Origin: Planococcus sp. 107-1
GTDB lineage: Bacteria > Bacillota > Bacilli > Bacillales_A > Planococcaceae
Reading direction: 5' to 3'
DNA: 64,000 nt
Assembly (NCBI RefSeq): GCF_021513255.1
Contig: NZ_CP090977.1
Span: forward strand, 496,001-560,000
How positions within the stretch are numbered: position 1 is the first letter of the stretch; each line of letters starts with the position of its first letter. The translations under genes were made by a program, and so were the position numbers. Positions 9,167 to 17,083 of this stretch are shown piece after piece. A model generated the notes under the pieces. It did no database searches and was not told the DNA's origin. It was given only the letters and a program-made list of their open reading frames with translations.

Positions 9167-9520
9167 ATGGTTATTCAGAGTTCCAAAGATGAACGTGTGA
9201 AGGCTGAAGTGGCGCGGTTAAAGCGGATATACAAAGAAGCTCCTAAAGACCGCATGAAGATTGTAGAAGGTTTAATCATACAGGCGGCCAGATTACGTAT
9301 ATTGCTAGACGATATGTGGGATGACATTAAAGAAAATGGCGATGTGGAAATGTTTTCTCAATCTGAAAAGACCGAACCCTATGAGCGTGAACGGCCGGTT
9401 GCAAGGTTATACAACACTCGCGATCAAAGTTACCAACGCATTATAAAACAACTGGGCGATTTGTTTGGAGAAGTCGAAAACGAAGATGAAAATTCTCGTG
9501 AACTTCCTAGCCTAATATAA
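9167..9520 (+). CDS. TerS-like phage packaging protein (small terminase family, tentative)
   Basis: This 117-residue protein has the pattern I associate with short proteins next to the terminase in many Firmicutes phages: a helix with KDRMKIVEGLIIQAARLRILLDD, then an ERPVARLYNTRDQSYQRIIKQL segment before the end. These are generally regarded as small-terminase-like. An AAGGAAGGTGATTTG ribosome binding region precedes the ATG. A satellite-encoded small terminase would redirect the helper's large terminase to island DNA, and no large terminase is present here. The assignment depends on pattern memory. Confidence 0.5.
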   Translation: MVIQSSKDERVKAEVARLKRIYKEAPKDRMKIVEGLIIQAARLRILLDDMWDDIKENGDVEMFSQSEKTEPYERERPVARLYNTRDQSYQRIIKQLGDLFGEVENEDENSRELPSLI

Positions 9521-9544
9521 AAAACAAAAATGGAGGCTATACAA

Positions 9545-10195
9545 ATGAAAAAAGTAGAACTAATTGATGCACAACAGTACTTTACAGAATCAGAAAAAGT
9601 TATTGAAATTGTAAAAGAAAATAAGGACAAGCTTCGCCGTAACTTACCAGCAAAAAATCGTTTGAAATTGGCTAAAGATTTATTAGAGAGTGCAAAATCA
9701 GCTGCTGAACATCACGAACTAAAAAAAGAAATAGAAGAGCTGGAGTTGGAAATCAAATTTGATAAAGGAAGGGTCCCAGCCATCCCGGAAGAGCACCAAC
9801 CTAAAATTGCTTTCAACCGTGTGGTCGAAGAAGAAAAGCTCGATGCAGAGCTGGAGAAACAAAAACAAGAATTGAATAAGTTAGCGACCATCTTCGAAGA
9901 GCAATTATTGCCAACCTTGAAGAATATCGCTTCCCTCGAAAAACGCAAATTGGTTGGGAAGAAGATAGATATTTTATTGGATGGTCATATTATTTCGAGA
10001 GAAATAAACGATCGGGATGCATTGACGGATGCCAATTATCTTTCATTCTCAGGAGGAGAGGAACGCGCGCACGAAGCTGAACTCATTGCAACTAAACTCA
10101 ATAAGCAGTTGAGAACGATTGTAACCAGACCTCACGATTTAACTGGGCTAGAAAAGCCATCCATCTTTAAAAAACTATTAGGAGGTAAGAAATAA
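9545..10195 (+). CDS. Hypothetical coiled-coil protein of the packaging/tail module
   Basis: The ATG at 9545 is chosen because GGAGG lies eight bases upstream; an earlier in-frame ATG at 9530 overlaps that binding site. The 216-residue product has two long charged helices rich in Glu and Lys (about 50-85 and 100-150), then a compact C-terminal region ending in KKLLGGKK. No family is recognised. It lies where a phage would carry head genes and where SaPIs carry capsid-size redirecting genes. A capsid or packaging modifier is therefore a guess worth testing. Its stop overlaps the start of the next gene. Confidence 0.55.
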   Translation: MKKVELIDAQQYFTESEKVIEIVKENKDKLRRNLPAKNRLKLAKDLLESAKSAAEHHELKKEIEELELEIKFDKGRVPAIPEEHQPKIAFNRVVEEEKLDAELEKQKQELNKLATIFEEQLLPTLKNIASLEKRKLVGKKIDILLDGHIISREINDRDALTDANYLSFSGGEERAHEAELIATKLNKQLRTIVTRPHDLTGLEKPSIFKKLLGGKK

Positions 10196-10677
10196 TGAAC
10201 CGATACGAAATGGAAATTGCAAAATTAGAAGCACGTACACCACAGTTTTATTATCCGTACAGCATAAAATTGAAAACAGATTTTGCCAAAGAAATGATAG
10301 TGGTACATCTCATAAGAAAAGGTCCATTAGGTCCTGTTACAAAAAATGAATTAAATCAAGTTGAAGAAAGAACGAAAGAGTTTTCAGGTAAATATGTATT
10401 CCATCACAATGACCCGGAACAAACTGATGAGACTATAAAAGAGCAAGTACGAAACGGGGCGCTAAATAATCTTAGTAGTTATCATTTCTTCCCGTCTAGT
10501 CCAGCTTTTGAAAACATTAAAAAGTATGGTGCTCTTCTAAGGTACGGCAAAGATTTCGAAATCTGCATAGGCGATCGCGTAGATATCCAACAACCAAAAA
10601 CACTGACATTCGACGACCTTCCAGATTTAATGGGCATCGAAGAAGAAATGAAAAATACAAAGGGGGTGCAGGCATGA
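10195..10677 (+). CDS. Hypothetical protein of the packaging/tail module
   Basis: This 160-residue protein has GGAGG upstream and starts at the last base of the preceding stop codon, so translation is coupled. It is mixed alpha/beta with no recognised motif. Its end overlaps the start of the tail chaperone gene by four bases. The tight overlap chain 9545-10195-10674-11006 suggests one co-regulated block. Function unknown. Confidence 0.55.
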   Translation: MNRYEMEIAKLEARTPQFYYPYSIKLKTDFAKEMIVVHLIRKGPLGPVTKNELNQVEERTKEFSGKYVFHHNDPEQTDETIKEQVRNGALNNLSSYHFFPSSPAFENIKKYGALLRYGKDFEICIGDRVDIQQPKTLTFDDLPDLMGIEEEMKNTKGVQA

Positions 10678-11009
10678 AATTTCTAAACCGAAATACAAAC
10701 AAAGCTTTTGCCATCGAAATCGACGGGAAACAAGTAGACCTCAAAATAAATCGGGCAGCTAGAAAGCTATACAAGAGCCGTTTCAAGTTAGACCTTTTCA
10801 AAGCAATGGAGGACCACTTGGAATTAGAGAAAATGAATTTAAAACAAAGTAATCAAATGGCCCAAATCGTCTGGGCATTCGCAAAGACATCGGATCCTAA
10901 GATTCCGGAATACGAAGAATGGATCGAGACTTTCGAAGTCTTCCCGTTAGCGGATATTTTTACAGACATCGTTACAAAACTAAAAGAGAGTAGAGGTGCT
11001 GCCGTTTGA
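10674..11009 (+). CDS. Tail assembly chaperone-like protein (gpG type)
   Basis: This 111-residue protein has the look of siphophage tail assembly chaperones: an N-terminal beta region (KAFAIEIDGKQVDLKINRAARKLY) and a helical remainder. It sits a few hundred bases before the tape measure gene, the invariant place of this family. It would coat the tape measure and recruit tail tube protein. In most phages a -1 frameshift extends it. Here the next gene is in the -1 frame, but no canonical slippery heptamer is visible in the 12-base open overlap, so re-initiation at TTGA is more likely. Confidence 0.65.
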   Translation: MKFLNRNTNKAFAIEIDGKQVDLKINRAARKLYKSRFKLDLFKAMEDHLELEKMNLKQSNQMAQIVWAFAKTSDPKIPEYEEWIETFEVFPLADIFTDIVTKLKESRGAAV

Positions 11010-11152
11010 AAGATACATTGACAAAAAAAGAGCCATCTTATCTAAAACGGGTCCGATGCATTAAATGCACTAGGCTACTCGGGAAAATAATTGGTACTGC
11101 TGAAATCAAATGCCACAAATGTGGTCAACTAAATATTTTCAAAAATAAATAA
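11006..11152 (+). CDS. Com-like zinc-ribbon protein (48 residues)
   Basis: The frame starts at TTG 11006, overlapping the TGA of the tail chaperone, and encodes 48 residues with two Cys-x-x-Cys pairs (VRCIKC and IKCHKC) 14 residues apart. This matches the short zinc ribbon of phage Mu Com, an RNA-binding translational activator. Homologous short ribbons occur beside tail genes in Firmicutes prophages. Here it lies between the chaperone and tape measure, in the -1 frame. It may be a free regulator or the distal part of a frameshift product. Confidence 0.6.
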   Translation: MKDTLTKKEPSYLKRVRCIKCTRLLGKIIGTAEIKCHKCGQLNIFKNK

Positions 11153-11280
11153 TAGAGGAATTCATTTTCCAGACACTATAGAGACTCCAGAAGTCCAGCC
11201 GCTTTACTGTGGCCGGGCTTCTTTTTCTTTTGTGGATGCCGGCGAGTAAAGCGAGCAACCATAAAAGAGGTGGAGAAAAA

Positions 11281-14259
11281 ATGGTAAAAGTACAAGGCGT
11301 GACCATTACACTCGGCGCCGACGCTTCGGGAATTGAAACGGCATTATCCGATGTGAATAAGGCGTCCGGTAAAACCAGCAAGGAACTTCAGCAAATTAAC
11401 CGAGCATTAAAATTCGATCCAGACAACGTCAACCTCTTGCAACAGCGATTTGATGTTTTGCAGGATGCGGCTCGGAATGCTGCGGCTAAGCTAGATACAT
11501 TGCGACAGGCGCAAGTGGAAGTGAACAGGCAGTTTGCTGCAGGGGAAATAGACGAATCAACATTCCGTGCGTTTAATCGTGAAGTCGAAATGACAGAAGG
11601 TTTGCTTCGGAATTTGCAAAATCAGGCGCGGCAAACTCAGATTAGAATCAATCCGGATATCGATACAAGCGATCTGCAGAATGCTGAAGACGATATTGAA
11701 GATTTAGGAGACGAAGCCAGAGAAACGGGTCGAAAAATCGGCAGTGCCATATCGAAAGGTGCAGCGGTAGGTTCGGCGGCAATTGCTGGTCTTGTAACGA
11801 GTATGCAAGAAACCAATACGCAGTTGGCGATGCTTGAAACACAAGCAGCTAATGCAGGGTCTGGACTGCGAACATTCAGCAGTGCTTCCAAGCAAATGAG
11901 CGAGGAGGAACTGGCTGAATATGAAGAACAGTTAGCGGCACAGGAAACCAAACTGGAAGAGTCTATGGAAAGCAGAGAAGACACCCTTTCAGAGGCGTAC
12001 AGCGCTCAGAAGGACGCTCTTGCGAAGTCCCTGGATACTGAATACAAAGAAGTGTCCAAAGCCTATGAACGGCAGGAAAGAGCGTTACAGGACTCGCTGG
12101 ATGCGGAATTTGAAGCACTCGAAGAAGCATCTGAACGAAAAATGAAATTAATCGATAAAGAGTACATGGAAAAACTGAAGTTGATCGATGAGGACCGCTA
12201 CAATCGTTTAAAAGCCATTGACGATGAAATTGCCGGATTAAGGTCTTTATCGGATGCGGAAGATAAAGCTGCAAAGAATAAAGAGAACGCGGACCAGCGA
12301 GCAGCCCTGCAAGCGGATATCGATAATCAGAAAACTAAGAAAGGCCGTCGTCTTGCAGCTGAGAAACTTGCTGAATTTGAAGCGAAATTGCGCGCGGATC
12401 AAATCCAGGAAGACCGCAACAATCAAATTGAAGCACTGACTATACAAAAAGATGGCGTGAATGAAACATTTGATAAAAAGAAAGAAGCCATCGAGAATGA
12501 ATACGATTTACGCAAGGAACAGGCCGCTCAAGAACTCGAGATTGATAAAGAAACGTTGAAGGAACGGCAAGCGCTTGAAATGGAGTCGCTGAAGGCTACG
12601 AATCAATCCCGTCTTGAGAACTTGAAAGAGCAGCAAGATGAAAGCAAAAAGGCGCTGGACAGTCGCTTAGGTGCAGAACTCGAAGCCGTCAAGAAAGCGC
12701 ACCAGGAAGAACTCGATTCTTTCCGGAAAATGAGCGAGGAAAAAGTGAAGACGGCCCAGGCGGCGCCAGTAGAGCAAAAGGTTATGATGACCGCTAGTGC
12801 AGACGTTCAGCCCTTAAGTATGGAGGAACTTCAACCGGCTCGTGTGAATTTCGCTTCAGTCGACCAGGACGTTGGCCAAATTACGGAAGCGATGGGGAAC
12901 TTGATCCAAGCAGGTTATACCACAGAAGAAGCGCTCACAAAAGTTTCTAAGGGAATATCAGGAGCCATCGTTAAGTATGGGGAAACGTTTACAGCTGAAG
13001 GTTTAGCGGAATCGATTACGACTACTTCTCAGCTCGGGGAAGTTACCGGCCAGCTGACGGATCTCATGGAGAAAAGTGGCGTAGATGTCGCGAAGTTCAA
13101 TGAGGAATTACAGGGTATGTCGTCCACCCAGGAACGTTCAAATGCGATTGCTAAATTGTTTGCAGATCAAGGGTTAAACGATGTGTTCGATCAGTACGTG
13201 AGAAATAATCAGGAAATCGTCAAGAATGCTGAAGCACAGCAACGGCTGCAAGATGCAATGGCTGGACTAGCAGAAGCGATGGCGCCTGTAGTTACCGCCA
13301 TCACGAATATCGTTGCGGCCATAGTCGAATGGATGGCAGATAATAAAGAATTATCTCTAGTGCTAGCATCAATAATCACTGTAATCTCTTTGGTTAGTGG
13401 CGCGATTCTCGCATTAGTTCCGGCACTCGCATTTCTTCCTACATTAATTCCGATAATCACCGGTGCGTTCGGGGCTTTAGCCGGTATCTTGCCCGCGATA
13501 GGCTCAGCCATAGCCGCCATAGCCGCACCCGTAGCAATAGCTATTGCAGCAATAGCAGCATTAATCGGCATCGTCGCATTAATCGTGAAAAACTGGGAAC
13601 CGATTACCGAATTCTTTTCAAATTTATGGTCAAATATTAAAGATATTTTTGTGAAAACGAAAGATGCGATTTTTGATGTAGTGGGTGGCTGGATCCTTGA
13701 TGTCATGCGAAAATTTTTCGAATTGAAAGATGGAGCAGTCGGAATTTTTAAAGGTCTTTCAGATGCGGCAGTAATTATTTTCCGAACTATGAAAGACGTT
13801 CTTATGAAACCTGTAAATGCTATACGAGACGCTATCACATCAGTTTTTGAAAAAATTTCCAGTAATTTATCAGGAATTTGGCAGGGAATTACAGACAGTA
13901 TTAAAAAATCCATCAATTTCATTATCGAATTAATCAATGATTTTATCGGTGGCATGAACACGCTCAAGATTCCTGACTGGGTTCCGGCAATTGGCGGTGC
14001 AGGCGTTGATATTCCGAATATCCCGATGCTTGCAAAAGGGACGGAATACTTTAAGGGCGGTCCTGCAATTGTGGGAGAAAAAGGTCCTGAATTGGTTGAT
14101 ATGCCGAGGGGTTCAAGGGTAACATCTAATGACAAAATGGCCGGCATGATGGGCGGTAATGTCACTGTTCAGCAAATGGTGGTTCGAGAAGAAGCAGATA
14201 TTAAGCGTGTAGCTCGCGAACTGTATAATATGCAGCAAGTGGAAATGAGAGGGCGTTAA
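11281..14259 (+). CDS. Phage tail tape measure protein
   Basis: The ATG at 11281 has AGAGGTGGAG upstream; an open extension to 11209 lacks a site. The 992-residue product begins with the typical tape measure N-terminus (GVTITLGADASGIETALSDVNK). A highly charged coiled coil covers about residues 205-495. A TMP core with YTTEEALTKVSKGISGAI follows, then a long hydrophobic Ala/Ile-rich stretch at about 690-770. It ends with the family's C-terminal signature GGPAIVGEKGPELVDMPRGS. It appears complete and would set the length of a siphovirus tail. No major tail protein or distal tail gene accompanies it. Confidence 0.92.
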   Translation: MVKVQGVTITLGADASGIETALSDVNKASGKTSKELQQINRALKFDPDNVNLLQQRFDVLQDAARNAAAKLDTLRQAQVEVNRQFAAGEIDESTFRAFNREVEMTEGLLRNLQNQARQTQIRINPDIDTSDLQNAEDDIEDLGDEARETGRKIGSAISKGAAVGSAAIAGLVTSMQETNTQLAMLETQAANAGSGLRTFSSASKQMSEEELAEYEEQLAAQETKLEESMESREDTLSEAYSAQKDALAKSLDTEYKEVSKAYERQERALQDSLDAEFEALEEASERKMKLIDKEYMEKLKLIDEDRYNRLKAIDDEIAGLRSLSDAEDKAAKNKENADQRAALQADIDNQKTKKGRRLAAEKLAEFEAKLRADQIQEDRNNQIEALTIQKDGVNETFDKKKEAIENEYDLRKEQAAQELEIDKETLKERQALEMESLKATNQSRLENLKEQQDESKKALDSRLGAELEAVKKAHQEELDSFRKMSEEKVKTAQAAPVEQKVMMTASADVQPLSMEELQPARVNFASVDQDVGQITEAMGNLIQAGYTTEEALTKVSKGISGAIVKYGETFTAEGLAESITTTSQLGEVTGQLTDLMEKSGVDVAKFNEELQGMSSTQERSNAIAKLFADQGLNDVFDQYVRNNQEIVKNAEAQQRLQDAMAGLAEAMAPVVTAITNIVAAIVEWMADNKELSLVLASIITVISLVSGAILALVPALAFLPTLIPIITGAFGALAGILPAIGSAIAAIAAPVAIAIAAIAALIGIVALIVKNWEPITEFFSNLWSNIKDIFVKTKDAIFDVVGGWILDVMRKFFELKDGAVGIFKGLSDAAVIIFRTMKDVLMKPVNAIRDAITSVFEKISSNLSGIWQGITDSIKKSINFIIELINDFIGGMNTLKIPDWVPAIGGAGVDIPNIPMLAKGTEYFKGGPAIVGEKGPELVDMPRGSRVTSNDKMAGMMGGNVTVQQMVVREEADIKRVARELYNMQQVEMRGR

Positions 14260-14275
14260 ATCAGTTTGATTGGAT

Positions 14276-14304
14276 GGCAGCCGGTAAAAGGGCTGTCTTT
14301 TTTT
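14276..14304 (+). terminator. Terminator after the tape measure gene
   Basis: GGCAGCC pairs with GGCTGTC (one G-T pair) around an eight-base loop, followed by seven T residues. It closes the packaging/tail block. Confidence 0.75.
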
Positions 14305-14371
14305 GCGGCGGAAAAGGTTATTGTGAGTGCTGAAGCGAATACTATTTCATCAAATACGAAAGGGGACTTGT

Positions 14372-14575
14372 ATGGATCCGATAAAAAAAGAAATCCCGCA
14401 GTCAAATGTTCCGCCGGAAGTAGCAGCTAGGATGTGGCAATTTTTCTTAAAGACTTCGGTGCCTCGGCTTATTGCTGAGCACGAAGAACAGAAAAGAAAG
14501 GAAGTAGCGGATGCAGAAAACAGTAGCCATCGAACTGAAAGTGAACGAAGCGGAAATAAGGGAACTAATCAATGA
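14372..14575 (+). CDS. Small hypothetical protein (67 residues)
   Basis: The ATG at 14372 has AAAGGGG upstream; an upstream extension to 14327 lacks support. The product has a short helical segment ([31 protein letters not shown]) and a polar tail. It overlaps the next gene by 65 bases in another frame, suggesting translational coupling. Function unknown. Confidence 0.5.
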   Translation: MDPIKKEIPQSNVPPEVAARMWQFFLKTSVPRLIAEHEEQKRKEVADAENSSHRTESERSGNKGTNQ

Positions 14576-14786
14576 AAAGCTAGATGCAGCAATCAAGGAT
14601 GTATTGTTTACCTGGGATATCAATGAGATGGCCAAACGAACATGTATGAGCAAGTCTTTCTTGGAGAATGAATTTCTGGATGATCCACGGATGAAGATTC
14701 TGGAACGGCGCAAGGAAAAAGGGAAACGGTACTGGTTCTACGAGGAAAGTTTACAGGCCATGAAGCAAATAATGGACAGCTGGTAA
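14511..14786 (+). CDS. Second DUF771-like DNA-binding protein
   Basis: This 91-residue protein shares the plan of the 4013 gene product: an N-terminal [19 protein letters not shown] helix and a central [28 protein letters not shown] helix-turn-helix-like core. It ends in [17 protein letters not shown], which matches the Trp-Phe wing of the other copy. Two divergent members of one DNA-binding family thus lie at opposite ends of the island's core. A role in excision or late control is possible. Confidence 0.6.
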   Translation: MQKTVAIELKVNEAEIRELINEKLDAAIKDVLFTWDINEMAKRTCMSKSFLENEFLDDPRMKILERRKEKGKRYWFYEESLQAMKQIMDSW

Positions 14787-14908
14787 CACAAATAACATGC
14801 GTGGACAGACGCTTCGATTATTTTTGATAAAATCTGGAATTTAAAAAGGATTTCTCAATTTTATGTAGAATAGTAATATATTAGAATATACAAAAGTGAG
14901 GGATTCTA

Positions 14909-15517
14909 GTGGGATATTTTGAAGGACTTGTTGCTCTGAGCAAATCTAAAGAAGAATTAAAGAAGTTGGAAGAAAATCTTGAGAAGCTTTATTACGAAAG
15001 AAAAAACACTTATCTAGATCTTTTGAAGTCTCCGGCTTACTCAAAAGAATTAATCTCTAAAAGAGAAGCGGCAATTAAGCAATTTAAAGAGTTTTTTGAG
15101 TCTATAGGATTTGAAGTAAGACATCTTCAAAATATTATGGTGAAAGGCTTTACTGGAATAACCGCTACAGTAAATGAAACAACTATAAAGTTGAGTTTTA
15201 AAGAAGAAAGAGAGTTCGATTTTGTTGTTCCAGAAGTTTATTCTGCAGAATTCACATTGCAGGATCGGAACGATGAGGAAGTAATAGTCGGTGTAACAGA
15301 AAGCAACGGGGAATTAGATTGGCCAGATTCTTACGATGCTGACGATTACGAATCCCTTTTGAAAATTCAAAACGAATTAAAACAAGATATCGTCAATATA
15401 AAGAAAAAAATAGCAGCTAAATACAAGCCTGAAATTGTTTTCTATAATTGGAATGATGGTTCAGAGTATGAAGACTTTAAAATCTTCATCAATGAAATTA
15501 ATGAAGTACTTCAATAA
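14909..15517 (+). CDS. Hypothetical cargo protein (coiled coil plus beta domain)
   Basis: This 202-residue protein starts at GTG with GAGGG seven bases upstream and an AT-rich promoter region before it. An N-terminal coiled coil (about 10-70) leads to a beta-rich middle domain, then an acidic Asp/Tyr-rich segment (WPDSYDADDYESLL), then another helix. It has its own terminator, so it is a separate cargo unit. Base composition is more AT-rich than the host flank. I do not recognise a family. The position in the variable right end suggests defence, toxin or superinfection functions, none of which the sequence proves. Confidence 0.6.
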   Translation: MGYFEGLVALSKSKEELKKLEENLEKLYYERKNTYLDLLKSPAYSKELISKREAAIKQFKEFFESIGFEVRHLQNIMVKGFTGITATVNETTIKLSFKEEREFDFVVPEVYSAEFTLQDRNDEEVIVGVTESNGELDWPDSYDADDYESLLKIQNELKQDIVNIKKKIAAKYKPEIVFYNWNDGSEYEDFKIFINEINEVLQ

Positions 15518-15525
15518 ACAAACCA

Positions 15526-15553
15526 AGAGTGTCCAAGCGGACGCTCTTTTTAT
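15526..15553 (+). terminator. Terminator of the 202-residue cargo gene
   Basis: AGAGTGTCC and GGACGCTCT pair around a short loop with one G-T pair, followed by five T residues. Confidence 0.7.
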
Positions 15554-15872
15554 GTTAGCTTGAAAGTCAGAACACAGTCTATTTTTTAAGGAGAAATTTT
15601 TAAAAAACTTAAAGTAGACACAAGACTTTTAAGGTACCTACGAGCCTTTGTAAAGGAATTTATTTATTGTTAGGAATTAGACCTAAAAATCTTTTAAAAC
15701 TCCTTAGAAGTAGTTCTAATGGACTTTGAAAAGTCGTTTAATGCTTGTCTCCTCAAAAAATATTTGTAGAATATTGACCTTGCTAGAGCGGAGTATGAGG
15801 GGGTGTACAAGGAGAAATAGAGTGGTATATTTGTAATGTAAAAGAAAATTCTTTCGATATGGAGTGATAAGA
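15554..15872. other. Noncoding AT-rich stretch before the Panacea operon
   Basis: About 320 bases without a convincing gene. Two leftward open frames here are short, lack ribosome binding sites and read through AT-rich sequence. I see no clear promoter hexamers or long inverted repeat. It probably holds the promoter and autoregulatory site of the antitoxin-toxin pair downstream. Confidence 0.4.
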
Positions 15873-16364
15873 ATGAGCGAGAAAACAGCCATCTTACCCA
15901 ACGTAAACCACCTAGCTGGTTATCTTCACAGTTTAAAACCTGATATCTCACCTATAAAATTACAAAAAAGCTTGTACTTTTTATATGCTTACCATGGAGC
16001 TTTTTATAACCAACGACCGACTGAAACTATCTCTGAAGGAACATTAAGTAATAATGTAGAGCTTTTTAAAGCGGATTTTGAAGCATGGAAGTATGGTCCA
16101 GTTATAAGAGAAGTATACTTTAAGAAGAAGAATAACGAGTATAATGATGGAAATAAAATCAGTGAAGCTATAGGAGAAATAGAAAAATATCCAGAAGTTA
16201 AAAAGTTCATTGATGATTTATTTAATCAACTCGACAGTGTAAGTGATTTTGCACTTGTAGACAGAAGTCATATGGACGATTCTTGGAAAACCGCTTATCA
16301 AAAAGGTGAAGTTATGAACAAGGACTTCTTGTTAAAGGAGTATACTGAGAAGTATGTCCATTGA
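15873..16364 (+). CDS. Panacea/SocA-type antitoxin (DUF4065)
   Basis: The ATG at 15873 has GGAGTG eight bases upstream. The 163-residue protein carries the DUF4065 signatures: SPIKLQKSLYFLYAYHGAFY near the N-terminus and FEAWKYGPVIREVYFKKK in the middle, then a helical end. This is the Panacea domain, which neutralises many unrelated toxins and is named for that promiscuity; SocA is a member. The gene overlaps the next by 11 bases, so the two form a bicistron as toxin-antitoxin pairs do. It lies in the cargo position of the island, next to attR. Confidence 0.85.
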   Translation: MSEKTAILPNVNHLAGYLHSLKPDISPIKLQKSLYFLYAYHGAFYNQRPTETISEGTLSNNVELFKADFEAWKYGPVIREVYFKKKNNEYNDGNKISEAIGEIEKYPEVKKFIDDLFNQLDSVSDFALVDRSHMDDSWKTAYQKGEVMNKDFLLKEYTEKYVH

Positions 16365-16962
16365 TAGTGATTTCTTTTTAAAATCATTACCTGAAGGAGA
16401 TAAAAATAAAGTTTCTGTGCTGCAACAAGTTACTAAACAGGTCATGGGCGAAAGAGTAGAAGGTGAAGTGTTTCTAAATTCCGTTCCAGAGAAAAGTGAG
16501 TTTCAGTACTTAGATGAAAGTATTAAGAAATCCAAAACAAGTAAAGATTTAAAGTTTACAAATTTTATAGCTAATAACCGAAATGAAAATATAAAAATGT
16601 GTCTTGAAAAGTTAAGAGCTGATTTAAATATAGTTATAACTTCGGATGGTGTTTTAAAGCCCATCGAGATAAATAAACGTTTTCAAAACTGCTTAAGTCT
16701 TTACATTGATCCGGTTAATGGGGATGATACTTTTTTGCAATCTGACATCAGAGATTTGGCAGGCGGTCAAATAGGAGTTAGAGTATATTTTCGATTTGAT
16801 CTAGATCCTGTAACTTTCATGCCTGTATATGTTATTGTACTAATTGATCCTCATCACTTAGTTTTCCCTACACCATTTAAAGGAAAAAAAGTAGCTGAGG
16901 TTGTCAAAGAAAAGTATGGAACAAATGCTGGGAGCGGGCATTGCATGAGTGCTTACCTATAG
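16354..16962 (+). CDS. Unknown partner of the Panacea antitoxin, candidate toxin
   Basis: This 202-residue protein starts inside the end of the antitoxin gene. I do not recognise its family. The N-terminal 70 residues are polar. A globular part follows with helix LKFTNFIANNRNENIKMCLEKL and a compact C-terminal segment: SLYIDPVNGDD, DLAGGQIGVRVYFRF, PVYVIVLIDPHHLVFP and a final CMSAYL. The IDPHHLVFP strand-turn with two His residues could be catalytic, though this is only a visual hint. Genes paired with Panacea domains usually encode toxins, so the toxin role follows from the family rule and the overlap. Confidence 0.6.
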   Translation: MSIDSDFFLKSLPEGDKNKVSVLQQVTKQVMGERVEGEVFLNSVPEKSEFQYLDESIKKSKTSKDLKFTNFIANNRNENIKMCLEKLRADLNIVITSDGVLKPIEINKRFQNCLSLYIDPVNGDDTFLQSDIRDLAGGQIGVRVYFRFDLDPVTFMPVYVIVLIDPHHLVFPTPFKGKKVAEVVKEKYGTNAGSGHCMSAYL

Positions 16963-16998
16963 TTCAAAAGTAATTATCATAAATAAATTAGTTTTTCC

Positions 16999-17027
16999 AA
17001 AAGAGGAGCAATAGCTCTTCTTTTTTT
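16999..17027 (+). terminator. Terminator after the Panacea bicistron
   Basis: AAGAGGAGC and GCTCTTCTT pair around AATA with a G-T pair, followed by a T run. Confidence 0.75.
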
Positions 17028-17083
17028 GTATCTTCTAAAAAATTTCATTTCCCTGTATATTTATGGAAGAGAGAGGTGGAAAT

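Noticed and set aside
13209-14165. 318-codon frame antisense to the tape measure gene
   Set aside because: Low-complexity shadow of the Ala/Ile-rich tape measure codons, with no start signals.
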